Part shown: piece by piece, positions 45,149 to 54,017 of the stretch
Position numbering within the stretch: position 1 is the stretch's first letter
Layout: every line of letters starts with the position of its first letter
Assembly: GCF_001693485.1 (NCBI RefSeq)
Contig: NZ_MAXC01000011.1
Span: 62,001-126,000, forward strand
Direction of reading: 5' to 3'
From: Bradyrhizobium sp. LMTR 3
GTDB taxonomy: Bacteria; Pseudomonadota; Alphaproteobacteria; Rhizobiales; Xanthobacteraceae
DNA length: 64,000 nt
Program-made: the position numbers and the translations under genes
Notes under the pieces: generated by a model
The model's input: only the letters and a program-made list of their open reading frames with translations
Told to the model about the DNA's origin: nothing
Databases searched by the model: none

Positions 45149-45910
45149 TTAATCCCTGTTCGCCGGCGTCTGGATGAAGCCGCGATTATGCGTCGGGCTG
45201 ATCAGGATCTCGTTGACGCAGACCCGCGGCGGCAGGCTGGCGACGAAGGCGATGGTGCGGCCGCAATCCTCCGGCTGCAGCATTTTCGCCTGCTCTTCGT
45301 CCGAGGGCACCACCGGACGCAGCTTCAGGATCGGGGTCGCGACCTCGCCCGGCGACAGGCAACAGGCGCGCAGCCCGTTGACGCATTCGTCCATGTTGAA
45401 GGAATGGGTCAGCGCCAGCACCGCATGTTTTGTCGTGGTGTAGGCCGGGCCCGGCATCTTTGACACGTGACGGCCGGCCCAGGACGCGACGTTGATGATG
45501 CAGCCGTCCTTCTGTTTTCGCATCGCCGGCAGCACCGCGCGCATGCAGTAGAGCACGCCGTTGAGGTTGATCTCGACGACCTTGTCCCAGCCCTCCAGTT
45601 CCATATCGGCCCAGCTTCGCTTCGGCACGTTGATGCCGGCACTGTTGACCAAGAGGTCGATCCGGCCGTGTCGGCTGAGGATCTGGTCCGCCGCCTCGTC
45701 GACATCGGCCTTGTTGCTGACATCGAGCGCGATCGCCTCGGCCTTGCCGCCTTTTTGGGTGATATTGGCCACGACCTTGTCGAGGGCATCTTTCCGCCGG
45801 CCCGAGACCACCACCGTCCAGCCATCGGCTGCCAGCGCCTCGGCGCCGGCCTCGCCAATCCCGCTGCCACCGCCCGTCACCCAGGCCACGCGTTTCCCGC
45901 CATTTGTCAT
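45149..45910 (-). CDS. SDR family oxidoreductase
   Basis: A 253-residue short-chain dehydrogenase. The cofactor loop is WVTGGGSGIGEAGAEAL; NSAGINVPKRSWADM gives the NAG-equivalent; the catalytic Ser-Tyr-Lys are in INVASWAG and AYTTTKHAVLAL. Arg in VVSGRRKDAL near strand 2 suggests NADP(H). The substrate is unknown. It is divergent from the malonyl-CoA synthase gene (89 bp between starts), and the two may share regulation. Confidence 0.9.
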   Translation of the reverse strand: MTNGGKRVAWVTGGGSGIGEAGAEALAADGWTVVVSGRRKDALDKVVANITQKGGKAEAIALDVSNKADVDEAADQILSRHGRIDLLVNSAGINVPKRSWADMELEGWDKVVEINLNGVLYCMRAVLPAMRKQKDGCIINVASWAGRHVSKMPGPAYTTTKHAVLALTHSFNMDECVNGLRACCLSPGEVATPILKLRPVVPSDEEQAKMLQPEDCGRTIAFVASLPPRVCVNEILISPTHNRGFIQTPANRD

Positions 45911-45999
45911 GCAAACTGTCTCCGTTGCTTTTTGAAGGGCGTTCTTGCTATTCCAGCCTGCGAAATTCGCAGGCCAGCGCCCTCTTGGGGAAGTTTTGC

Positions 46000-47526
46000 A
46001 TGAACACGACCGCCAACGCCAACCTGTTTTCCCGCCTGTTCGACACGCTCGACGATCCGAACCGGCTCGCGATCGAGATGCTCGATGGCACGCGCATCAG
46101 CTATGGCGAGCTGATCGCCCGCGCCGGCCAGACGGCGAATGTGCTGGTCTCGCGCGGCGTCAAGCCCGGCGACCGTGTCGCAGCCCAGACCGAGAAATCG
46201 GTCCCGGCGCTGGTGCTCTATCTCGCAACCGTACGCGCGGGCGCGGTCTATTTGCCGCTCAACACCGCCTATACGCTGAACGAGCTCGACTACTTCATCT
46301 CCGACGCCGAGCCCGCGCTGGTCGTCTGCGATCCGTCCAAGGCCGAGGGCATCGGCGCCATCGCGGCGAAGGTGAAGGCAAAGGTCGAAACGCTTGGGCC
46401 CGACGGCAGGGGATCGCTGACGGACGCCGCCGCCAGGGCCGATGCCGCCTTCGCAACGGTCGCCCGCGGCAATGACGATCTGGCTGCCATTCTCTACACT
46501 TCGGGCACCACCGGCCGCTCGAAGGGCGCGATGCTGACGCACGACAATCTGGCGTCGAACTCCTACAGCCTGGTCGACTACTGGCGCTTCACCGACAAGG
46601 ACGTGCTGATCCACGCGCTGCCGATCTATCACACCCACGGCCTGTTCGTGGCGAGCAACGTGACCCTGTTCGCACGCGCCTCGATGATCTTCCTGCCGAA
46701 ATTCGATCCGGAAATGATCATCAAGCTGATGGCGCGCGCCACCGTGCTGATGGGCGTGCCGACCTTTTACACGCGGCTGCTGCAGACCCCGGCGCTGTCG
46801 AAGGAATCGACCAAGCACATGCGGCTGTTCATTTCGGGCTCGGCGCCGCTGCTCGCCGACACCCATCGCGAATGGGCCGCGCGCACCGGCCACGCCGTGC
46901 TGGAACGCTACGGCATGACCGAGACCAACATGAACACCTCCAACCCTTATGATGGCGAGCGCGTCCCCGGTGCCGTCGGCCATCCCCTACCCGGCGTTTC
47001 AGTCCGCGTCACCGATCCCGAGACCGGCCAGGAGCTCGCGCGCGACGAGATCGGAATGATCGAGGTGAAAGGCCCGAATGTGTTCAAGGGCTACTGGCGG
47101 ATGCCGGAGAAGACAAAAGCCGAATTTCGCGACGACGGCTTCTTCATCACCGGCGATCTCGGCAAGATCGACGCCAAGGGCTATGTGCACATCCTCGGCC
47201 GCGGCAAGGATCTGGTGATCTCCGGCGGCTTCAACGTCTACCCCAAGGAAATCGAGAGCGAGATCGACGCCATGCCGGGCGTGATCGAATCCGCCGTGAT
47301 CGGCGTGCCGCATGCCGATTTCGGCGAAGGCGTCACCGCGGTGCTGGTCTGCAACAAGGGCGCTGACGTCACCGAGGCCGGCGTGCTGAAAGCGCTCGAC
47401 GGACGACTTGCCAAATTCAAGATGCCGAAGCGCGTCTTCGTCGTCGACGAACTGCCGCGCAACGCCATGGGCAAGGTGCAAAAGAATATTCTGCGGGATA
47501 CGTACGCAAAGATCTACGCGAAATAG
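46000..47526 (+). CDS. matB: Malonyl-CoA synthase (MatB-type acyl-CoA ligase)
   Basis: A 508-residue ANL-superfamily ligase. The P-loop is ILYTSGTTGRSKGAMLTHDNL (in two overlapping parts, about residues 160-180). Other motifs are ERYGMTETNMNTSNPYDGER, GDLGKIDAKGYVHILGRGKD and the catalytic lysine in PRNAMGKVQKN. The N-terminal half, with VYLPLNTAYTLNELDYFISDAEP, closely follows rhizobial MatB, which activates malonate to malonyl-CoA. The ATG at 46000 is used; the frame opens earlier without support. matA and matC are not adjacent. A 27-bp hairpin follows the stop. Confidence 0.88.
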   Translation: MNTTANANLFSRLFDTLDDPNRLAIEMLDGTRISYGELIARAGQTANVLVSRGVKPGDRVAAQTEKSVPALVLYLATVRAGAVYLPLNTAYTLNELDYFISDAEPALVVCDPSKAEGIGAIAAKVKAKVETLGPDGRGSLTDAAARADAAFATVARGNDDLAAILYTSGTTGRSKGAMLTHDNLASNSYSLVDYWRFTDKDVLIHALPIYHTHGLFVASNVTLFARASMIFLPKFDPEMIIKLMARATVLMGVPTFYTRLLQTPALSKESTKHMRLFISGSAPLLADTHREWAARTGHAVLERYGMTETNMNTSNPYDGERVPGAVGHPLPGVSVRVTDPETGQELARDEIGMIEVKGPNVFKGYWRMPEKTKAEFRDDGFFITGDLGKIDAKGYVHILGRGKDLVISGGFNVYPKEIESEIDAMPGVIESAVIGVPHADFGEGVTAVLVCNKGADVTEAGVLKALDGRLAKFKMPKRVFVVDELPRNAMGKVQKNILRDTYAKIYAK

Positions 47527-47532
47527 TTCAAT

Positions 47533-47559
47533 GTCGTCCCTGCGTTCCGCAGGGACGAC
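47533..47559 (+). terminator. Perfect 12-bp hairpin after matB
   Basis: GTCGTCCCTGCG pairs perfectly with CGCAGGGACGAC around TTC. There is no T-tract, but its place six bases after the stop suggests transcript-end formation or stabilisation. It is a minimal member of the CGTCGTCCCTGCG repeat family. Confidence 0.6.
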
Positions 47560-48069
47560 ACCGCTGGCTGCTCTTTGACCTCCGCCTACAACAGACTAAT
47601 CACAAACCTGCCACCGACGATGAACAGATACGCGCTACCTTGCTGTCGGCGCTTCGCCGGCGGCAGCAAGGCGGGGCCGCAAAATCCGCATATCCGGTCG
47701 GCTCTGGGTGAATAGCCTCAACGCGCTCGCTGTCGCCGCGAAGGGAGGTGCCGGCATCGCGCGCCGTGGCAGGCCGAAGCCGATCCGACCCGCCTGCCAC
47801 CCGACGCGGCTACTCGCCGATTACGAACCGGAGCCGCCTCGCTGCGCGCTTCAATGAACAGAATATTAATTCAATTCTTCGGCCAGGTCAGCCTCTGTGG
47901 TATACCAAGCCGCTGAATGGTGCGCGTTTCGTAGCCCTATAGCAATGAACGATGATTCCATTCGAGGCGATTTGATCGTTGCGCGGACTGACTCGACTCC
48001 GTAAATAGAATTCATCTACCGCGTTCCCCGATGGGCCGGCCGCGGTCCCACACAACGTAAAGCCGCCGC
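47560..48069. other. 510-bp gene-free stretch between matB and sdhC
   Basis: No convincing gene. It holds a 34-bp hairpin (47638-47671, CCTTGCTG...CAGCAAGG). On the minus strand just below it is a short frame ending SAYLFIVGGRFVISLL (about 47587-47650), like the last helix of a LysE-type exporter, so this may be the remnant of a lost gene. A perfect TGGTATACCA palindrome lies at 47898-47907, of a kind bound by GntR-type regulators. The 3' part contains the sdhC promoter region. Confidence 0.45.
48006..48018. promoter_or_regulatory. Degenerate ICE-like inverted repeat upstream of sdhC
   Basis: TAGAATTCATCTA is one base from the AGAA-N3-TTCT form seen upstream of acnA and leuC. It lies 52 bp before the sdhC start. 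A weak TTGCGC-17-TAAATA promoter overlaps it (47979-48007). Confidence 0.28.
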
Positions 48070-48468
48070 ATGACCGCCAGGATCGAACGACCGCTATCGC
48101 CCCACTTGCAGACCTATCGCATGACCCTGACGATGGCGCTTTCCGTCATCCACCGTGCGACTGGTATTGCGCTCTATTTCGGCACGCTACTGCTCGCCTG
48201 GTGGCTGATTGCAGCGGCGTCTGGCCCCGGGGCATATGCCCATGTGCAGGCCTTCACCGGCAGCATCATCGGCAAGCTGATCGTGTTCGGCTACACTTGG
48301 GCGCTGCTGCACCATCTGGTCAGCGGTATCCGCTACTTCTTCTGGGACCTCGGCTACGGCTTCAAGGCCAACGAGCGCGAGGCCCTCACCTGGGGCGCGC
48401 TGATCGCGGGCATTTCGCTGACCGTCCTGGTCTGGATCATCGCCTACACGGTCGGAGGCGGACGATGA
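48070..48468 (+). CDS. sdhC: Succinate dehydrogenase cytochrome b556 subunit
   Basis: A 132-residue three-helix membrane anchor of complex II. RPLSPHLQTYRMTLTMALSV and HRATGIALYFGTLLLAWW are the SdhC signature (Ser/His near the quinone site), and the heme b ligand histidine is in WALLHHLVSGIRYFFWD. First gene of sdhCDAB; its TGA overlaps the sdhD ATG. Confidence 0.96.
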   Translation: MTARIERPLSPHLQTYRMTLTMALSVIHRATGIALYFGTLLLAWWLIAAASGPGAYAHVQAFTGSIIGKLIVFGYTWALLHHLVSGIRYFFWDLGYGFKANEREALTWGALIAGISLTVLVWIIAYTVGGGR

Positions 48469-48857
48469 GCCGCCCCTCCTCGATGCGCACGCCGCTCGGC
48501 CGCGTCCGCAATCTCGGTTCCTCGCATTCCGGCACCACCGATTTCTGGCGCCAGCGCCTCACGGCGGTGGCAATGACGCTGCTGATTGTGCCCGTCATCG
48601 TGATCGTGCTGATGCTGATCGGCCGCAATCAGGCCGGCGCAGCCCAAATCCTCGGCTCGCTTCCGATCGCCATCATCCTGGTCCTCTTCATCATCGCCAG
48701 CGCCTGGCACATGAAGATCGGCATGCAGATCATAATCGAGGACTATGTGCACAACGAGACCCTGAAGCTCGCCAGCGTCATGGCCAATAATTTCTTCTGT
48801 ATCGCGGTCGCCTTGGCGTCGATCTACGCGATCGTTAAATTGTCATCGGGAGTGTAG
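48465..48857 (+). CDS. sdhD: Succinate dehydrogenase hydrophobic membrane anchor subunit
   Basis: A 130-residue three-helix anchor. The helix 2 region ends in SAWHMKIGMQIIIEDYVHNE, which holds the heme-ligand histidine and the aspartate-tyrosine pair near the quinone site. MRTPLGRVRNLGSSHSGTTDFW is typical of alphaproteobacterial SdhD. It overlaps sdhC by four bases (ATGA), and sdhA starts three bases after its stop. Confidence 0.95.
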   Translation: MSRPSSMRTPLGRVRNLGSSHSGTTDFWRQRLTAVAMTLLIVPVIVIVLMLIGRNQAGAAQILGSLPIAIILVLFIIASAWHMKIGMQIIIEDYVHNETLKLASVMANNFFCIAVALASIYAIVKLSSGV

Positions 48858-48860
48858 CCC

Positions 48861-50702
48861 ATGGCTGCTGAAGGTAACGGCAAGGCCACGAGCGCCAGTG
48901 GCCCGGCCAGCAACGGAAAAGCCTATCCGATCGAGGACCACACCTACGACGTCGTGGTCGTCGGCGCCGGCGGCGCCGGCCTGCGCGCCGTGGTCGGCTG
49001 CAGCGAGGCTGGCCTGCGTACCGCCTGTATTACAAAAGTGTTCCCGACGCGCTCGCATACGGTCGCGGCCCAAGGCGGCATTTCGGCTTCGCTCGGCAAC
49101 ATGCATCAGGACGACTGGCGCTGGCACATGTACGACACCGTCAAGGGGTCGGACTGGCTCGGCGACCAGGACGCGATCGAATACATGGTGCGCAACGCGC
49201 CGGAAGCCGTCTACGAGCTGGAGCATTGGGGCGTGCCGTTCTCGCGCACCGAGGACGGCAAGATCTACCAGCGTCCGTTCGGCGGCATGACCATGGACTA
49301 CGGCAAGGGCCAGGCGCAGCGCACCTGCGCCGCCGCCGACCGCACCGGTCACGCCATGCTGCACACGATGTATGGCCAGGCGCTGCGCCATTCGGCCGAG
49401 TTCTATATCGAGTTCTTCGCCATCGACCTGATCATGGACGACCAGGGCGTCTGCCGCGGCGTCATCGCGCTCAAGCTCGACGACGGCACGTTGCACCGCT
49501 TCCGTGCCCAGACCACGATTCTCGCCACCGGTGGCTACGGTCGCGCCTACGCCTCCTGCACCTCGGCGCATACCTGCACCGGCGACGGCGGCGGCATGGT
49601 GCTGCGCGCCGGCCTGCCGTTGCAGGACATGGAGTTCGTCCAGTTCCACCCGACCGGGATTTACGGCGCCGGCTGTCTCGTCACCGAGGGCGCGCGCGGC
49701 GAAGGCGGCTATCTCGTCAATTCCGAGGGCGAGCGCTTCATGGAGCGCTATGCGCCCTCCGCCAAGGACCTCGCTTCGCGCGACGTGGTCTCACGCTCGA
49801 TGACCATCGAGATCCGCGAAGGCCGCGGCGTCGGCAAGAAGAAAGACCACATCTACCTGCACCTCGATCATCTCGATCCGAAGGTGCTGCAGGAACGGCT
49901 GCCCGGCATTTCCGAATCGGCGAAGATCTTCGCCAATGTCGACGTCACCCGCGAGCCGATTCCGATCGTGCCGACCGTGCACTACAACATGGGCGGCATT
50001 CCCACCAATTATCACGCCGAAGTCCTGACCAAGAAGGACGGCGACGACAATGCCGTAGTGCCGGGCTTGATGGCGATCGGCGAAGCGGCCTGCGTGTCCG
50101 TGCATGGCGCCAACCGGCTCGGCTCCAACTCGCTGATCGACCTCGTCGTGTTCGGCCGCGCCGCCGCGCTGCGGCTCGCGGAAAAGCTGACCCCGAACGG
50201 CAAGCAGCCCGAATTGCCGAAGGATTCCGCCGACATGGCACTCGGACGGCTCGATCATTACCGCCATGCCTCCGGCGGCACGCCGACCGCGAAGCTGCGG
50301 GACAGCATGCAGCACGTGATGCAGAACAATTGCGCGGTGTTCCGCACTGGCGAAATCCTTCACGAAGGCCAGAACCTGATCCACAAGGTGCATGGCGGCA
50401 TCGGCGACATCGCAACCACCGACCGCTCGCTGGTGTGGAATTCCGACCTGATCGAGACGCTCGAATTCGATAATCTGATCGTGCAGGCGGTAGTCACCAT
50501 GGATTCGGCGGCGAACCGCACCGAAAGCCGCGGCGCCCATGCGCGCGAGGACTTTGCCGAGCGCGACGACAAGAACTGGATGAAGCATACGCTGGCCTGG
50601 ATCGATCCGAACGGCAAGACCGTGATCGATTACCGCCCGGTGCACGACTACACGATGACGAACGACGTCCAGTACATTCCGCCGAAGGCGCGGGTGTATT
50701 GA
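48861..50702 (+). CDS. sdhA: Succinate dehydrogenase flavoprotein subunit
   Basis: A 613-residue flavoprotein oxidising succinate to fumarate. The dinucleotide fold is [20 protein letters not shown]; the covalent FAD histidine is in [11 protein letters not shown]; active-site residues lie in [21 protein letters not shown] and [16 protein letters not shown] 20-residue Ala/Gly/Ser-rich N-terminal extension precedes the fold. It is followed by a palindromic repeat before sdhB. Confidence 0.98.
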   Translation: MAAEGNGKATSASGPASNGKAYPIEDHTYDVVVVGAGGAGLRAVVGCSEAGLRTACITKVFPTRSHTVAAQGGISASLGNMHQDDWRWHMYDTVKGSDWLGDQDAIEYMVRNAPEAVYELEHWGVPFSRTEDGKIYQRPFGGMTMDYGKGQAQRTCAAADRTGHAMLHTMYGQALRHSAEFYIEFFAIDLIMDDQGVCRGVIALKLDDGTLHRFRAQTTILATGGYGRAYASCTSAHTCTGDGGGMVLRAGLPLQDMEFVQFHPTGIYGAGCLVTEGARGEGGYLVNSEGERFMERYAPSAKDLASRDVVSRSMTIEIREGRGVGKKKDHIYLHLDHLDPKVLQERLPGISESAKIFANVDVTREPIPIVPTVHYNMGGIPTNYHAEVLTKKDGDDNAVVPGLMAIGEAACVSVHGANRLGSNSLIDLVVFGRAAALRLAEKLTPNGKQPELPKDSADMALGRLDHYRHASGGTPTAKLRDSMQHVMQNNCAVFRTGEILHEGQNLIHKVHGGIGDIATTDRSLVWNSDLIETLEFDNLIVQAVVTMDSAANRTESRGAHAREDFAERDDKNWMKHTLAWIDPNGKTVIDYRPVHDYTMTNDVQYIPPKARVY

Positions 50703-50712
50703 TGACCAACAC

Positions 50713-50794
50713 CGTCATTCCGGGGCGATGCGAAGCATCGAACCCGGAATCTCGAGATTCCGGGTCTGGTCCTTCGGACCATCCCGGAATGACG
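50713..50794. repeat. Palindromic repeat between sdhA and sdhB, CGTCATTCCGGGG family
   Basis: CGTCATTCCGGGGCGATGCG with inner GATGCGAAGCATC, CCGGAATCTCGAGATTCCGG and GGTCCTTCGGACC hairpins, ending CCCGGAATGACG. It is the fullest copy in the window. It lies within the sdh operon transcript and ends 13 bases before the sdhB start. Confidence 0.92.
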
Positions 50795-50807
50795 AAAGGT
50801 TAGAATA

Positions 50808-51593
50808 ATGGCTGAATTCACGCTTCCGAAAAATTCGAAGATCACCGGCGGCAAGGCCTGGCCGAAGCCGGCAGGCGCGACCGAGACGCGCGAGTTCCGG
50901 ATCTATCGCTGGAATCCGGACGACGGCAAGAACCCGAGCGTCGACACCTATCATGTCGACATCAACGATTGCGGGCCGATGGTGCTCGACGGCCTGATCT
51001 GGATCAAGAACAACATCGACCCGACGCTGACCTTCCGCCGCTCCTGCCGCGAAGGCGTCTGCGGCTCCTGTGCCATGAACATCGACGGCCAGAACACGCT
51101 GGCTTGCACCAAGTCGATGCACGACGTGGCCGCAGGTGGCGCGGTGAAAGTCAATCCGCTGCCGCATCAGCCGGTCGTGAAGGACCTGGTGCCCGACCTC
51201 ACGAACTTCTACGCGCAATATGCCTCGATCGAGCCGTGGCTGCAGACCACGACGCCGACGCCGCAGAAGGAATGGAAGCAAAGCCACGAGGACCGTGAAA
51301 AGCTCGACGGCCTTTACGAGTGCATCCTGTGCGCCTGCTGCTCGACTTCCTGCCCGAGCTACTGGTGGAACAGCGAACGCTTCCTCGGGCCCGCCGCGCT
51401 GCTGCAGGCGACGCGCTGGGTGAAGGATTCCCGCGATGAGGCCACCGGCGAACGACTCGACAACCTCGAAGACCCGTTCCGGCTGTACCGCTGCCACACC
51501 ATCATGAACTGCGCCAAGGCCTGCCCGAAGGGCCTGAACCCCTCGGAAGCCATCGCCGAGCTCAAGCTGAAGATGGTCGAGCGCCAGATCTAG
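50808..51593 (+). CDS. sdhB: Succinate dehydrogenase iron-sulfur subunit
   Basis: A 261-residue electron-transfer subunit with three clusters. The [2Fe-2S] site is [16 protein letters not shown] plus LACTKSM; the [4Fe-4S] and [3Fe-4S] ligands lie in [16 protein letters not shown] and [17 protein letters not shown]. An N-terminal extension before the ferredoxin domain is normal for alphaproteobacteria. GAAAGGTTAG precedes the ATG, directly after the repeat. Confidence 0.98.
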   Translation: MAEFTLPKNSKITGGKAWPKPAGATETREFRIYRWNPDDGKNPSVDTYHVDINDCGPMVLDGLIWIKNNIDPTLTFRRSCREGVCGSCAMNIDGQNTLACTKSMHDVAAGGAVKVNPLPHQPVVKDLVPDLTNFYAQYASIEPWLQTTTPTPQKEWKQSHEDREKLDGLYECILCACCSTSCPSYWWNSERFLGPAALLQATRWVKDSRDEATGERLDNLEDPFRLYRCHTIMNCAKACPKGLNPSEAIAELKLKMVERQI

Positions 51594-51746
51594 GCGCGCT
51601 CCTGTAGATGGGGTAACGGGCCGGCCACATTTGAATCGATTGTTATCGATCCTGGGGCCGGCCGCCACACGCGCAAGTTCCCTTCACCGCTCCGCTTTAT
51701 TCCTCGCACGACTTTGCGTTAAGCTCGGCGCGGAGCCGGAGCGAGC

Positions 51747-53900
51747 GTGCAGACCGCACAACCTAATTCGCTGAGACTGCTGCAATGGATGATGGTCGCC
51801 TCGTTGGCGCTTCCGTTGGCGCTGTTTGTATTTGCATCCGCCGTCTCCTGGGTCTCGATCCGCGAAACTGCCGACCGTGAAGTCGAGCGCACGCTGGATG
51901 TCGCGCACGAGCATGCGCTGAAGGTATTCGAGACCATCGATCGCAGCCTGTCGGAAATCGCCGAGATCATCCGCGACCTTCCCGACGCTGACATCGTTGC
52001 CCGCGAACAAGCGCTGCATTTGCGGCTGAAGCAGTTGGTCGCTTCGCTGCCGCAGGTGAAGTCGGTCTGGATCTTCGATGCCAAGGGCCGCGCGCTCGTC
52101 AACAGCCTCGTCGTCCCGGCGCCCGAGATCGACTTCTCCGACCGGGACTATTTTAGGACTCACGTCGCCGGGGATATCGGAACCCATATTGGCGAGGCGC
52201 TCACGCCGCGGCCGCCCTATCAGGGCGCCGCGTTCTTCGGCGTCAGCAGACGGCGCCCGAGCGAGGACGGCGGCTTCGCAGGTGTGATCCAGACCTCGGT
52301 GCTGCCGGAATATTTCGAAAGTTACTACGCCCGCATCGGCCGCGAGCCCGGCAGTTTCTTCGCGGTCGGTCGCGCGGACGGCACCGTGCTGGCTCGTTTT
52401 CCCGCCGCAGGCCGCGACGTCCGGCTCGACCGCAACGGCCCGATCGGAAAACTGATCGCGGCCGATCCCAAGGCCGATACCGAGGCCGGCCTCGTCACCG
52501 TGACCTCGTCGACCGACGGCATCGAACGGCGCCTCGCATACCAGCGGCTCGCCCAATACCCGATCTATGTCAGCGCCGGCCTCGAAACGTCGGCGATCCG
52601 GGCGCGCTGGTTGTCCACCGTGAGCCAGCACCTGATTTTCGGCGCGCCCGCCACCGCGCTGCTATTTGCCCTGCTGGGGCTGGCCTTGCGCCGGACGCGC
52701 CACCTTTACGTCGAGGCCGAGAAGCGCCGGGTGGCCGAGGAAGCGCTGAAGCACGGCCAGCGGCTGGAGGCACTGGGCCAGTTGACCGGCGGCGTTGCGC
52801 ACGACTTCAATAATCTGCTGACGGTGATCCTCGCTTCCGTGGACTTGTTGCGGCGGCCCGACCTGCCGGAACAGCGGCGGCTGCGTTATATCGATGCGAT
52901 CTCGGATACGGTGACCCGCGCCGCCAAGCTGACCGGGCAATTGCTGGCCTTTGCGCGGCGGCAGACGTTGAAGCCGGAGGTGTTCGACGTCGGGCGGACC
53001 GTGCAGATGCTGAGTGAAATGATCGGCACCCTGATCGGTTCGCGCATCGAAATTGTCATCCTTGGGCCGGAAGAACCGTGCTTCGTCAACGCCGACGCCG
53101 GCCAGTTCGAAACCGCCATCATCAACATGGCCGTGAACGCGCGGGACGCTATGGAAGGCCGCGGACGGCTGACGATTGCGGTCGGAATGGCAGCCAGCCT
53201 GCCCAACGCCGCCCCGCAGCCGCAACATCCATATGGTTATGTGGCCGTATCCGTCGCCGATACCGGCAGCGGTATTCCGCCGGACCAGTTCGAACGCATT
53301 TTCGAACCCTTCTTCACGACCAAGCAGGCCGGCCATGGCACCGGACTCGGCCTGTCGCAGGTATTCGGCTTCGCCAAGCAGTCCGGCGGCGAAGTGGCTG
53401 TGGCCAGCGAAGTGGGCAAGGGCAGCATTTTCACGCTGTATCTGCCGCGCACCGCCGGCGGAGGCAAATCGCGACAGATGCCGGCAGCAGATGCCGCGGC
53501 GATCGACGGAAGCGGGATGTCGGTGCTCGTGGTCGAAGACAATGCCGAGGTCGGACGCTTCGCCACCGATGCGCTGGCCGAACTCGGCTACGCCACCAGA
53601 CTCGTCGGCAGTGCCGTGCACGCGCTCGAAGAACTGACAACCGGCGCCGAGCATTTCGATGCGGTGTTCACCGACGTCGTGATGCCCGGCATGACCGGCA
53701 TTGAACTCGCCCAGGAAGTCCGCCGCCGCCATCCCGACCTGCCGGTGGTGCTGACCAGCGGCTACAGCCACGTGCTGTCGGAGCACGGCGCTTACGGTTT
53801 CGAGCTGCTGCAAAAGCCTTACTCGATCGAGCAGCTCTCCCGTGTGCTGCACCGGATTGGCCGGCGGAAGGTAGAGCGCAGCGCGGAAACGCGGGCGTGA
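51747..53900 (+). CDS. Membrane-bound hybrid sensor histidine kinase/response regulator
   Basis: A 717-residue hybrid kinase. A membrane helix (about 14-36) is followed by an extracytoplasmic PDC/Cache-type sensor (about 40-285, with FSDRDYFRTHVAGDIGTHIG), a second helix (about 295-317), HisKA with His352 in GGVAHDFNNLLT, HATPase_c (NMAVNARDAM, DTGSGIPP, GTGLGLSQVFGF), and a receiver domain with Asp643 in FTDVVMPGMTG. The start is GTG. Cache sensors bind small organic ligands; this one's ligand is unknown. No partner response regulator is adjacent, so the receiver may relay to a distant protein. Confidence 0.92.
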   Translation: MQTAQPNSLRLLQWMMVASLALPLALFVFASAVSWVSIRETADREVERTLDVAHEHALKVFETIDRSLSEIAEIIRDLPDADIVAREQALHLRLKQLVASLPQVKSVWIFDAKGRALVNSLVVPAPEIDFSDRDYFRTHVAGDIGTHIGEALTPRPPYQGAAFFGVSRRRPSEDGGFAGVIQTSVLPEYFESYYARIGREPGSFFAVGRADGTVLARFPAAGRDVRLDRNGPIGKLIAADPKADTEAGLVTVTSSTDGIERRLAYQRLAQYPIYVSAGLETSAIRARWLSTVSQHLIFGAPATALLFALLGLALRRTRHLYVEAEKRRVAEEALKHGQRLEALGQLTGGVAHDFNNLLTVILASVDLLRRPDLPEQRRLRYIDAISDTVTRAAKLTGQLLAFARRQTLKPEVFDVGRTVQMLSEMIGTLIGSRIEIVILGPEEPCFVNADAGQFETAIINMAVNARDAMEGRGRLTIAVGMAASLPNAAPQPQHPYGYVAVSVADTGSGIPPDQFERIFEPFFTTKQAGHGTGLGLSQVFGFAKQSGGEVAVASEVGKGSIFTLYLPRTAGGGKSRQMPAADAAAIDGSGMSVLVVEDNAEVGRFATDALAELGYATRLVGSAVHALEELTTGAEHFDAVFTDVVMPGMTGIELAQEVRRRHPDLPVVLTSGYSHVLSEHGAYGFELLQKPYSIEQLSRVLHRIGRRKVERSAETRA

Positions 53901-53984
53901 TCCAGGCGCCGTAAGCGCGGATGATCGGCTTCGGCATTTCCACGTCATTGCAATGACGGCGGAGGGATACTCGGACAGCCCGCG

Positions 53985-54009
53985 GGAACCATCTGATTTC
54001 GCTTGCGTT
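53985..54009 (+). promoter_or_regulatory. EcfG-type general stress promoter before the BacA-like ABC transporter
   Basis: GGAAC (53985-53989) and CGTT (54006-54009) are separated by 16 bp, matching the alphaproteobacterial EcfG consensus. The predicted start would fall about 54015-54018, so the transcript would be nearly leaderless. A similar site, also within CGCGGGAAC, lies at 57495. Confidence 0.5.
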
Positions 54010-54017
54010 ATCGCGGC

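Noticed and set aside
47600..47800. 66-codon minus-strand frame in the matB-sdhC gap
   Set aside because: It has no ribosome site or recognisable domain, and it crosses a hairpin. The LysE-like end lies in a different frame.
49226..50473. 415-codon frame within sdhA in another frame
   Set aside because: Arg-rich frame-shifted reading of sdhA; no support.
52662..53948. 428-codon frame antisense to the hybrid kinase
   Set aside because: It overlaps the complete kinase and receiver domains and has shadow composition.
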